Shown here: piece by piece, positions 36,278 to 44,229 of the stretch | Position numbering within the stretch: the first letter of the stretch is position 1 | Layout of the letters: each line of letters starts with the position of its first letter | The notes under the pieces: model-generated | What the model was told of the DNA's origin: nothing | The model's input: the letters and a program-made list of their open reading frames with translations, nothing else | Databases searched by the model: none | DNA from: Rhodocyclaceae bacterium | GTDB lineage: Bacteria; Pseudomonadota; Gammaproteobacteria; Burkholderiales; Rhodocyclaceae | NCBI GenBank assembly: GCA_016704145.1 | Contig: JADJAS010000007.1 | Span: 1,991,659-2,055,658 of the forward strand | Direction: 5' to 3' | DNA length: 64,000 nucleotides | Position numbers and translations under genes: made by a program

Positions 36278-36627
36278 AGGCTTCGGATGAATCGCATCCC
36301 CGCATGGTACGCCCGTACGAGGCCGTGATTGTCATAACTTGTGGCCGGTTCGCTTCGGTCAAAGTCAGCCGTGGCCAAGCGCCGGTTCTCGACCCTTGCT
36401 CATGCCCGAAGTACTGAAGGACATGATGGGTGGGAAGGCGGAGAAGGACGAGTCCTGTCCGGACGCCCCATCGTTGCTCGAAACTATCGAACTCGACTGA
36501 CTCGAGCGCAGGCGTATTCCTTTCCGAGCAATCCTCACCACGGTTCAAAGCCTCGATCGACGGTATCCGGCAGTTTGATGAAATTCCATTTTAGAATCGC
36601 CGCGGACTGTCCGACCGAGAGGAAATC
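36278..36627. other. 350-bp intergenic region between FeeM-PilZ and lemA
   Basis: It holds one dispersed-repeat copy (36360-36383) and the lemA leader with Shine-Dalgarno GAGAGGAAATC. A 32-codon frame (36402-36500) lacks a ribosome site and I do not call it. No RNA gene is evident. The FeeM-PilZ and lemA genes are divergent across it, so promoters for both should lie here. Confidence 0.5.
36360..36383 (+). repeat. Dispersed short repeat, intergenic
   Basis: CAAAGTCAGCCGTGGCC followed by AAGCGCC. It lies upstream of both the FeeM-PilZ gene and lemA. Confidence 0.7.
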
Positions 36628-37200
36628 ATGGGTATCGTGTCGCTGATCGTACTGGGTCTCATCGTCGTCACCATCGTGTATGGCGTGATGATCTACAACG
36701 GGCTGGTGCAGGTGAAGCATGCCGTCGCCAAGGCCTGGGCCAATATCGACGTGCTGCTCAAGCAGCGCCACGACGAGCTGCCCAAGCTGGTCGAGACCTG
36801 CAAGCAGTACAAGCAGTTCGAACAGGAGACCCTGCAGCGCGTTATCGAAGCCCGCTCGCGCGTGCAGGCAGCGCGCGAGAGCCAGAACATCCCGGCGCTG
36901 GGCCAGGCCGAGGGCGCGCTGCGCGCCGGACTGGGCCAGCTGTTCGCCGTCGCCGAGGCCTATCCCGACCTCAAGGCCAACGAGAACTTCATGCAGTTGC
37001 AGACGCGCATCACCGTGCTGGAGAACGGCATCGCCGACCGCCGCGAACTGTACAACGATGCCGTCAATATCAACAACGTGCGCATCGAACAGTTCCCTGA
37101 TGCCATCATCGCCGGCATCTTCCGCTTCGGCGCCAAGCCGCTGCTCGAGTTTTCCGCCGACGAGAAGGCCGACGTCGACATGAAGGCGCTATTCGGCTGA
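36628..37200 (+). CDS. lemA: LemA family protein
   Basis: The 190-aa protein has one N-terminal membrane helix (VSLIVLGLIVVTIVYGVMIYN) followed by the LemA core: AWANIDVLLKQRHDELPKLV, LKANENFMQLQTRI and YNDAVNINNVRIEQFPD. It is an envelope protein of uncertain function with its bundle facing outward. It is paired with the next gene (13 bp away), an arrangement commonly seen for LemA. Confidence 0.93.
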   Translation: MGIVSLIVLGLIVVTIVYGVMIYNGLVQVKHAVAKAWANIDVLLKQRHDELPKLVETCKQYKQFEQETLQRVIEARSRVQAARESQNIPALGQAEGALRAGLGQLFAVAEAYPDLKANENFMQLQTRITVLENGIADRRELYNDAVNINNVRIEQFPDAIIAGIFRFGAKPLLEFSADEKADVDMKALFG

Positions 37201-37213
37201 AGCGCCCTCGCCG

Positions 37214-38104
37214 ATGCTCGTCCGCCTGCGCCGGGGGTACGGCAACCTCGTCACCTCCGGTGCTCAGCTTGTCCTCATCGCTGTCGGCCTGCAGACCGAG
37301 TCGGTCGTTGGCATGGCCATCTGCCTCGGCCTCATGGCGCCGATCAGCCTTGTCGCCTGGACCTCCGCCTATCGTCGCACCCGTGCCATCGACGATACGC
37401 CCACCTCGCGCATCGCCTCGGCGGCGCAAGGCTATACGGAGCTGATCGGCCAGGGCAAGGCGCTCGCCGGCGTGCCGCTGATCAGTCCGGCCTCGCAGCT
37501 ACCCTGCCTGTGGTACCGCTACACCATCGAGCGGCGCGACAGCGACAACAAGTGGCACATGGAGGCGCGGGGCGAAAGCGATGCCTCCTTCATTCTCGAC
37601 GATGGCACGGGCCAATGCGCGGTAGACCCTGAAGGCGCCGAAATGCTGATCTCGAAGAAGGATACCTGGATGCGGGGCGAGCGCCGCTACACCCAGTGGC
37701 TGCTCATCGAGCGCCAGTCCATCTATGCGCTCGGCCAGTTCGTCACGCACGGCAGCGTCGACCTGGCGCTGGACCTCGGCCAGGACGTCGGGCAGTTGCT
37801 CGCCGACTGGAAGAAGGCGCCCGGAGGATTGCTGGGGCGCTTCGATCTCGACGGCAACGGCGAGATCGACCTGCGGGAATGGGAACTCGCCCGTGCCCAG
37901 GCCCGGCGGGAAGTGCTGGCCAGCCACCGCGAGCTGCGCGGCGCGGCCGAGCTGCACCTCATGCGGCAGCCGGCCGGCCGGCGGCACTACATCATTTCCG
38001 ACCTCGATCCGGCCAAGCTGGCGCGGCGCTACCGGCTGTGGGCCTGGTTCCACCTCGTGGTGTTCTTCGGCGCGCTGATCGCCCTGCCGATGCTGTGGAA
38101 TTAG
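37214..38104 (+). CDS. GIDE-domain membrane protein with an EF-hand-like loop
   Basis: The 296-aa protein has a hydrophobic N-terminal segment, a GIDE/MULAN-type domain (PASQLPCLWYRYTIERRDS, then ASFILDDGTGQCAVDPEGAE) and a C-terminal helix (LWAWFHLVVFFGALIALPML). A DLDGNGEIDLREWE segment at about 215-228 matches an EF-hand calcium loop. The protein is probably an inner-membrane partner of LemA. The role of the calcium-like loop is unknown. Confidence 0.8.
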   Translation: MLVRLRRGYGNLVTSGAQLVLIAVGLQTESVVGMAICLGLMAPISLVAWTSAYRRTRAIDDTPTSRIASAAQGYTELIGQGKALAGVPLISPASQLPCLWYRYTIERRDSDNKWHMEARGESDASFILDDGTGQCAVDPEGAEMLISKKDTWMRGERRYTQWLLIERQSIYALGQFVTHGSVDLALDLGQDVGQLLADWKKAPGGLLGRFDLDGNGEIDLREWELARAQARREVLASHRELRGAAELHLMRQPAGRRHYIISDLDPAKLARRYRLWAWFHLVVFFGALIALPMLWN

Positions 38105-38161
38105 CGGGCGAGATAGCGAAAAAAATGGCTTGGAGGGTTTGCTCCAAGTCATCGATCGTTC

Positions 38162-38237
38162 TGGCGTCCCCACGGGGATTCGAACCCCGGTTCATACCGT
38201 GAAAGGGTATTGTCCTAGGCCTCTAGACGATAGGGAC
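38162..38237 (-). tRNA. tRNA-Glu (TTC)
   Basis: A 76-nt cloverleaf with 3' CCA encoded, anticodon loop CTTTCAC and the typical T arm GGTTCGAATC. It is 8 bp from the adjacent tRNA-Ala, so the two form a unit transcribed leftward. Confidence 0.97.
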
Positions 38238-38245
38238 GTATCGTT

Positions 38246-38320
<75 letters not shown>

Positions 38321-38381
38321 ACAAGAGAGCGCGCATTATATGGACGACCAACTTGGCTGTAAAGGTCGGGTCGTAAACTTT

Positions 38382-39779
38382 TTACAGAACCTTGCCAGGA
38401 TTCATCAACCCCCGTGGATCGAGGGCCTGCTTGACCTTGCGCATCAGGTCCATCTCAACTTCGCTCTTGTAGCGCAGCACCTCGTCGCGCTTGAGCTGGC
38501 CCAGGCCATGCTCGGCCGAGATCGAGCCGCCGAGTTCGGCGACCAGGTCGTGCACGATGCGATTGACGACTTCCGTTTGACCGATGAAGGCGGCATTGTC
38601 CTGCGCTCGCGGCTTCGACTGGTTGTAATGCAGGTTGCCATCGCCGAGATGGCCGAAGCAGACGATCCGCACGCCTGGGAAAGCCGATGCCAGGGTGGCA
38701 TCGCCGCGCGCGATGAATTCGGGAATTCGCGACACCGGGAGCGAGATGTCGTGCTTGATCGAGACCCCCTCGATCTTCTGCGCCTCGGAGATGTTCTCGC
38801 GCAGCGCCCAGAATGCCCGCGCCTGTTTTTCGTTGCGGGCGATGGCGGCGTCTGCCGCAACGCGCGCGACGATGGCCTCGGCCAGGACCTCTTCCAGCGC
38901 GGCGGAAATATCACCGGCCATGGTGTCGGAAAGCTCGATGAGTACCTGCCAGGGCGAAGGCAGCGGCAGCGGATCGCGGCTGCCGGGAATGTTCCCAAGC
39001 ACCAGATCGAGCGCCGGCCGGCCGACCAGTTCGAAGGCGGTAACGCGCCCGCCGATCTTCTCGCGCAGCCGGGTCAGCAGCGTCACCGCGGCCTCCGGCG
39101 TCGGTACGCTCGCCCAGGCGGTGGCCACGCTGCGCGGCCGCGAATAGAGCTTCAGCACGGCGGCGGTGATGAGGCCCAGCGTGCCTTCGGCGCCGATGAA
39201 AAGGTGCTTCAGGTCGTAGCCGGTGTTGTCCTTGCGCAGCCCGCGCAAGCCGTGCCAGACACGACCATCGGCCAGCACCACCTCGAGGCCGAGGCAAAGA
39301 TCGCGGGCATTGCCGTAACGCAGCACCTGCACGCCACCCGCGTTGGTGGACAGATTGCCGCCGATGGTGGCCGTGCCTTCCGCCGCCAACGACAAGGGGA
39401 ATAGCCGATCGGCGTGTCGGGCGGCCTCCTGCACCTCGAACAGCGTGCAGCCGGCCTCGACGGTAATGGTGTTGTTGGCGACATCGACAGCACGCACGCG
39501 CCGAAGCCTGCGCAAACTGACCACGATCTCGCCCGCGATCGGCGTCGCGCCGCCGCACAGACCGGTGTTGCCGCCCTGCGGCACGATGGCGACACCCGCC
39601 TGCGCGCACAGCCGCACCACTTCCGCCACATCCGGCGTGTCGCCAGGGCTGACTATGGCGAGTGGCGTGCCTTGGTAACGGCCACGCCAGTCGGTCGCGA
39701 ACGGCGCGATGTTGTCGCCGCCGGTCAGCATGTGCCCCGTGCCGACGATGGCCCGCAAGGTGTCGATCAGGTCGCTCAT
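38382..39779 (-). CDS. FAD-linked oxidase (D-2-hydroxyacid dehydrogenase-like)
   Basis: The 465-aa protein has a PP-loop FAD domain of the vanillyl-alcohol-oxidase class (VPQGGNTGLCGGATP, TIGGNLSTNAGGVQVLRYGN) and a C-terminal domain with CFGHLGDGNLHYN and SAEHGLGQLKRDEV. These are shared with D-lactate and D-2-hydroxyglutarate dehydrogenases. It oxidises a 2-hydroxyacid, with electrons leaving via FAD. The substrate is not resolved. It is translationally coupled to the patatin gene (ATGA). Confidence 0.88.
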   Translation of the reverse strand: MSDLIDTLRAIVGTGHMLTGGDNIAPFATDWRGRYQGTPLAIVSPGDTPDVAEVVRLCAQAGVAIVPQGGNTGLCGGATPIAGEIVVSLRRLRRVRAVDVANNTITVEAGCTLFEVQEAARHADRLFPLSLAAEGTATIGGNLSTNAGGVQVLRYGNARDLCLGLEVVLADGRVWHGLRGLRKDNTGYDLKHLFIGAEGTLGLITAAVLKLYSRPRSVATAWASVPTPEAAVTLLTRLREKIGGRVTAFELVGRPALDLVLGNIPGSRDPLPLPSPWQVLIELSDTMAGDISAALEEVLAEAIVARVAADAAIARNEKQARAFWALRENISEAQKIEGVSIKHDISLPVSRIPEFIARGDATLASAFPGVRIVCFGHLGDGNLHYNQSKPRAQDNAAFIGQTEVVNRIVHDLVAELGGSISAEHGLGQLKRDEVLRYKSEVEMDLMRKVKQALDPRGLMNPGKVL

Positions 39780-40642
39780 GGACTCAGCGCGTATTCGATG
39801 GCCGGCAGCATGCGTTTCACGGCCGCGGCACCCTCCGGGATCACCTCGGCGGCCCGGTGAAAGTCCATCAGCCCGAGGTGCGCGAGGCGTGGCGCCACCA
39901 GCACGTCGGCCGGTTCGCCGGCCAGGCGGCTGCGGGCGATGCGCGTCTGCATGATCTGAATGCTGGTCGACAATACCCCGGTCAGCGAGGGCGCGTCATG
40001 ATCGCGCTTGATGCCCAGACTAGCCAAGAGTCGGTCGGACCAATCCGCGCCGTGGCCCGCTTCCCCACCCGAGCCACGCCTGAGCGAGCTGCCGACGATG
40101 TCGGAGCCGAGGTCGACCGCGATGACGACATCGGCGCCCAGCGCACGGCACAGCGACACCGGCACGGGATTGACCAGACCGCCATCGACCAGTAGCCGAC
40201 CATCGCGATTGACCGGCGCGAACAGGCCGGGCAGCGCGATCGAGGCACGCACCGCCGCCGCCACCGAACCTTCGCGCAGCCAGACTTCACGGCCGTTGGC
40301 CAGGTCGGTGGCGACACAGGCGAACGGCAGCGGCAGCGCCGAGAAGTCCTTGTCGACGAAATGACGCTCGAAGAAGGCGATCAGTTTGTCGCCCTTCAAC
40401 AGTCCGCCAGCCAGGCTGACGTCGAGCAGGCCGACGACGTCCTTCCAGGCCAGTCCCGACACCCACTGTTCGAGCGCCGCCAGATCGCCATCGGCATAAG
40501 CCGCGCCCACCAGCGCGCCCACGGAACAGCCACAGAGCACATCCGGGCGAATGCCGGCTTCCTCGAGCGCGCGGATGACGCCGATATGGGCCCAGCCGCG
40601 CGCCGAGCCACTGCCGAGCGCCAGGCCGATTTTCGGTTTCAT
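39776..40642 (-). CDS. Patatin-like phospholipase (RssA-like)
   Basis: The 288-aa patatin-like lipid hydrolase has the GSGSARGWAHIGVI oxyanion region, nucleophile Ser in GCSVGALVG and catalytic Asp in VDGGLVNPVP. It probably cleaves a phospholipid or acyl ester. Start ATG 40642 overlaps the rimO stop (ATGA); the end overlaps the next gene. Confidence 0.92.
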   Translation of the reverse strand: MKPKIGLALGSGSARGWAHIGVIRALEEAGIRPDVLCGCSVGALVGAAYADGDLAALEQWVSGLAWKDVVGLLDVSLAGGLLKGDKLIAFFERHFVDKDFSALPLPFACVATDLANGREVWLREGSVAAAVRASIALPGLFAPVNRDGRLLVDGGLVNPVPVSLCRALGADVVIAVDLGSDIVGSSLRRGSGGEAGHGADWSDRLLASLGIKRDHDAPSLTGVLSTSIQIMQTRIARSRLAGEPADVLVAPRLAHLGLMDFHRAAEVIPEGAAAVKRMLPAIEYALSP

Positions 40643-41973
40643 GCCGGAGCGGCGTTCAACGTGGCGAACAGATCGTGCACGTCGCAGTCGGTCACCATCA
40701 CCGTGGCGAACTGGCCGACCTCGAGGTCGTGGCCATCGGTGATGTACACCACGCCATCGATCTCGGGCGCATCGGCGCTGGAACGGGCAATGGCACCCTC
40801 GTCGTCCACATCGTCGACCAGCACCTGAATGGTCTCGCCGATGCGCTGCTCCAGGCGCCGCGTGCTGATATCCTCCTGATGCGCCATCAGCCGGGCGCGG
40901 CGCTCCTCGCGCAGCTGTTCGGGCAGCGCGCCGGGCAGGGCGTTGGCGCTGGCGCCGTCGACCGGCGAATAGGCGAAACAACCGACGCGATCCAGTTCGG
41001 CGGCATCGAGGAATTGCAGCAGTTCGTCGAATTCCCGTTCGGTCTCGCCGGGAAAGCCGGTGATGAAGGTCGAACGGATAGTCAGCCGTGGCACCGCGCC
41101 ACGCCAGGCGGCAATGCGATCGAGCGTCTTGTCGATGTCGCCTGGCCGCTTCATCAGCTTGAGGATGCGCGGGCTGGCGTGCTGGAACGGCACGTCGAGG
41201 TAGGGAAGAATTCTTCCCTCGGCCATCAGCGGCAGCAGGTCGTCCACGCTCGGATACGGATAGACGTAGTGCATGCGCACCCAGACGCCGAGTTGACCGA
41301 GCTCGCGCGCCAGTTCGACGAGCCTGGTTTTCACCGGCCGGCCGCCCACGAAGCCGGTGCGGTACTTGAGGTCGACGCCGTAGGCGCTGGTGTCCTGCGA
41401 GACGATCAGCAGTTCCCTGACGCCGGCGTCGACGAGCTTTTCGGCTTCTTGCACGATCTCGCCGATCGGCCGGCTGACAAGGTCGCCGCGCAGGCTGGGG
41501 ATGATGCAGAAGCTGCAACGGTGGTTGCAACCTTCCGAAATCTTCAGGTAGGCATAGTGTTCGGGTGTCAGCTTGATGCCCTGTGGAGGAACGAGATCGA
41601 CGAAGGGATCGTGCAGCGGTGGCAGATGCTCATGCACCGCCGCCATCACCTCGGACAGCGCATGCGGACCGGTCACCGCCAGCACCCTGGGGTGCGCTTC
41701 GCGGACAATGTCCCCTTTCGCGCCCAGGCAGCCGGTGACGATCACGCGGCCATTCTCGGCCAACGCCTCGCCGATGGCCTCCAGCGATTCCGCCACCGCG
41801 GCATCGATGAAACCGCAGGTGTTCACAATCACCAGGTCGGCACCGTCGTGGGAAGGGGAAAGCTCGTAGCCCTCGGCGCGCAGCCGGGTCAGGATGTTCT
41901 CCGCGTCGACAGTCGCCTTTGGGCAGCCGAGCGAGACGAAGCCAACCGTCGGTGCCTTACCGCGGCGAGTCAC
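40639..41973 (-). CDS. rimO: Ribosomal protein S12 methylthiotransferase RimO
   Basis: The 444-aa radical SAM methylthiotransferase has the UPF0004 N-terminal cluster (TVDAENI, VNTCGFID, TGCLGAKG), the radical-SAM motif CNHRCSFC and a C-terminal TRAM domain. It methylthiolates Asp88 of S12. It follows phaR by 9 bp on the same strand, so it belongs to the pha-rimO series. Confidence 0.97.
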   Translation of the reverse strand: MTRRGKAPTVGFVSLGCPKATVDAENILTRLRAEGYELSPSHDGADLVIVNTCGFIDAAVAESLEAIGEALAENGRVIVTGCLGAKGDIVREAHPRVLAVTGPHALSEVMAAVHEHLPPLHDPFVDLVPPQGIKLTPEHYAYLKISEGCNHRCSFCIIPSLRGDLVSRPIGEIVQEAEKLVDAGVRELLIVSQDTSAYGVDLKYRTGFVGGRPVKTRLVELARELGQLGVWVRMHYVYPYPSVDDLLPLMAEGRILPYLDVPFQHASPRILKLMKRPGDIDKTLDRIAAWRGAVPRLTIRSTFITGFPGETEREFDELLQFLDAAELDRVGCFAYSPVDGASANALPGALPEQLREERRARLMAHQEDISTRRLEQRIGETIQVLVDDVDDEGAIARSSADAPEIDGVVYITDGHDLEVGQFATVMVTDCDVHDLFATLNAAPA

Positions 41974-41982
41974 TAACTTCTC

Positions 41983-42552
41983 TTACTTCTTTTCGGCGGG
42001 CTTCTCGGCCGAACCCTGCGGATATCCGGGGAACTGGAAGCCGGAGAAAAGCTTGCGGGTCTGTTCCTGCATGCTGTCCTGCATCTGCTGGAACATCTTG
42101 GCGCTTTGCTCGACGTAGGCGCCCATCATGCTCTGCATGGCCGGCCCCTGGAAGTTGAGGAACTGCGACCAGAGCTCCTTGCTCATCGAGGCGTTGTCAC
42201 CATACAGATGCCGCGCCTGGTCTTGCAGCTTCTTCTGCATGTCGGTGAAGGCCTTGATGTTGTTCTCGAGATACTGCCCCATCATGCCCTGCATGGCATT
42301 GCCATAGAAGCGGATCATGTGGGAGAGCACGTCGGAAGAGAACATCGGTACGCCGGCCGCTTCTTCCTCGAGGATGATCTGCAGCAGGATGCTGCGCGTC
42401 AGGTCGTCGCCCGACTTGGCGTCGATCACCTGGAAGTCCTCGTGCTTGAGCACCAGATCCTTGACGTCGACCAGCGTGATATAGGTGCTGGTCCGCGTGT
42501 CGTAGAGGCGGCGGTTCGGGTACTTCTTGATCAGTCTGACTTGCTCGGCCAT
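41983..42552 (-). CDS. phaR: Polyhydroxyalkanoate synthesis repressor PhaR
   Basis: The 189-aa protein has the N-terminal PHA-accumulation regulator domain (RLIKKYPNRRLYDTRTSTYI) and a C-terminal helical, Met-rich region (MIRFYGNAMQGMMGQYLE) that binds PHB granules. PhaR represses phasin and pha genes and is titrated by growing PHB granules. An AT-rich -10 (TATAAT on the minus strand, 42597-42592) lies upstream, after the phaB terminator. Confidence 0.93.
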   Translation of the reverse strand: MAEQVRLIKKYPNRRLYDTRTSTYITLVDVKDLVLKHEDFQVIDAKSGDDLTRSILLQIILEEEAAGVPMFSSDVLSHMIRFYGNAMQGMMGQYLENNIKAFTDMQKKLQDQARHLYGDNASMSKELWSQFLNFQGPAMQSMMGAYVEQSAKMFQQMQDSMQEQTRKLFSGFQFPGYPQGSAEKPAEKK

Positions 42553-42604
42553 GGCGATCTCCCCCAGCCACCGGATCGTGGCAGTGCAGCAATTATATAA
42601 GCAA

Positions 42605-42625
42605 ACCCCCCGCCGAAGCAGGGGG
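42605..42625 (-). terminator. Intrinsic terminator after phaB, before phaR
   Basis: On the minus strand, an 8-bp stem (CCCCCTGC / GCGGGGGG, with one wobble) closes a TTCG tetraloop and is followed by TTTGCTT. It separates the phaC-phaB-phaB unit from phaR. Confidence 0.8.
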
Positions 42626-42660
42626 ATGGCCAAGCTTCGGCGTGCCGCCGCGACTGACTC

Positions 42661-43404
42661 TTACTGGAAATGCAGGCCGCCGTTGATGTTCAGCGTCGCG
42701 CCAGTCATGTAAGCCGCCGACTCCGAGGCAAGATAGGAGCAAAGCGCGCCGATCTCCTCGGGCTTGGCCAGGCGCTTCATCGGGATGGAATCGATGATGC
42801 CCTTCAGCACATCCTCGCGGATGGCCATGACCATCTTGGTGCCGACATAGCCTGGGGCGATGGCGTTAACCGTAACGCCCTTGGTGGCCAGTTCCTGCGC
42901 CAGCGCCTTGCTGAAGCCGATCACGCCGGCCTTGGCCGCCGAGTAGTTGGTCTGGCCGGCCTGGCCCTTGACGCCGTTCACCGACGAGATGCTGATGACG
43001 CGTCCCCAGCCGCGCTCGGCCATTTTCGCCGACACCTGCTTGGTCATGTTGAACAGGCTGCTCAGGTTGGTGGCGATCACCGCATCCCACTGGTCCTTTT
43101 CCATCTTGGCAAAAAAGCGGTCGCGGGTGATGCCGGCGTTGTTGACCAGGATGTCCACCGGACCGGCGGCGGCTTCGGCATCGGCGACCATTTTCTTGCA
43201 GTCGTCGATGTTCGAAACGTCACCGGCCACGCAGACGAAGCCCTTGAAGCCGGCGGCGGCCATTTCCTTCAGCCATTCGTCCTTGTTGTCGAACTGCGGG
43301 TGGTAGGCCGCCACGACCTGGTAGCCATCTTTCGCGAACGCCTGGCAAATGGCGGTACCGAGACCGCCCATGGCGCCGGTGACGAGAGCTACGCGTTGAG
43401 TCAT
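42661..43404 (-). CDS. phaB: Acetoacetyl-CoA reductase (distal copy)
   Basis: The 247-aa short-chain dehydrogenase has VTGAMGGLGTAICQAF for NADPH binding, catalytic Ser in ISSVNG, Tyr-Lys in NYSAAKAG, and the PhaB-specific ending LASESAAYMTGATLNING. It reduces acetoacetyl-CoA to (R)-3-hydroxybutyryl-CoA for PHB. It lies 54 bp downstream of the other copy, to which it is clearly paralogous. Confidence 0.93.
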   Translation of the reverse strand: MTQRVALVTGAMGGLGTAICQAFAKDGYQVVAAYHPQFDNKDEWLKEMAAAGFKGFVCVAGDVSNIDDCKKMVADAEAAAGPVDILVNNAGITRDRFFAKMEKDQWDAVIATNLSSLFNMTKQVSAKMAERGWGRVISISSVNGVKGQAGQTNYSAAKAGVIGFSKALAQELATKGVTVNAIAPGYVGTKMVMAIREDVLKGIIDSIPMKRLAKPEEIGALCSYLASESAAYMTGATLNINGGLHFQ

Positions 43405-43458
43405 TTTTGCTACTCCTTTGCTGGAAAAAGGCGGCCGACCTGCCCGGGTCGCGAAGAC

Positions 43459-44199
43459 CTAGAACATGTGCTGACCACCATTGATGGAAATATTGGCGCC
43501 ATTGACGAAGGCCGCCTCCTCGGACGCCAGATAGGCGACGAGGCCGGCGACTTCCTCGGGCTTGCCGAGCCGCGACATCGGAATCTGCGGCAGGATCTTC
43601 GAGTCGAGCACGTCCTGCGGGATCGCCATGACCATCTTGGTGCCGATGTAGCCCGGCGAGATGGTGTTCACGGTAACGCCCTTCTTCGCCACTTCCAGTG
43701 CCAGCGACTTGGTGAAGCCGTGCATGCCGGCCTTGGCTGCCGCGTAGTTGGTCTGGCCGAACGCGCCCTTGGTGCCGTTCACCGACGAGATGTTGATGAC
43801 CCGCCCCCAGCCGCGCTCCATCATGCTGTCCATGACTTGCTTGGTCATGTTGAACACGGAGTCGAGGTTGGTGTGCATCACCGCGTCCCAGTCGGACTTG
43901 CTCATCTTCTTGAACGTCATGTCGCGCGTGATGCCGGCGTTGTTCACCAGCACGTCGACCGGACCGAGATCCTTCACCACCTGGTCGACACAAGCCTTGC
44001 AGGCGTCGAAATCGGTGACGTCGCAGGCATAAGCCTTGAAGCCGAAGCCCATGTCGTTCATCTTGCGCAGCCATTCCTGCGCGGTCTTGTTGCTCGGGCT
44101 GTAGGTGGTGATCACCTTGTCGCCCAGCGCCGCCAGCTTGACGCAAATGGCCTCGCCGAGACCGCCCATACCGCCTGTTACCAGTGCCACTCGTTGCAT
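43459..44199 (-). CDS. phaB: Acetoacetyl-CoA reductase (proximal copy)
   Basis: The 246-aa short-chain dehydrogenase has VTGGMGGLGEAICVKL, catalytic Ser in ISSVNG and NYAAAKAG for the Tyr-Lys pair, with the PhaB tail LASEEAAFVNGANISING. It has the same role as the distal copy. It follows phaC by 30 bp. The two copies may differ in cofactor use or affinity. Confidence 0.93.
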   Translation of the reverse strand: MQRVALVTGGMGGLGEAICVKLAALGDKVITTYSPSNKTAQEWLRKMNDMGFGFKAYACDVTDFDACKACVDQVVKDLGPVDVLVNNAGITRDMTFKKMSKSDWDAVMHTNLDSVFNMTKQVMDSMMERGWGRVINISSVNGTKGAFGQTNYAAAKAGMHGFTKSLALEVAKKGVTVNTISPGYIGTKMVMAIPQDVLDSKILPQIPMSRLGKPEEVAGLVAYLASEEAAFVNGANISINGGQHMF

Positions 44200-44229
44200 T
44201 TTTCACTCCTCCTTGTTGATGCTGCGTTG

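Noticed and set aside
36402..36500. 32-codon open frame starting MPEVLKDMMGG upstream of lemA
   Set aside because: No ribosome site and no recognisable family; it lies next to a repeat copy. It could be chance.
39776..41530. Longer reading of the patatin gene to 41530
   Set aside because: It is a shadow of rimO in another frame. The patatin start at 40642 overlaps the rimO stop in the usual ATGA manner.
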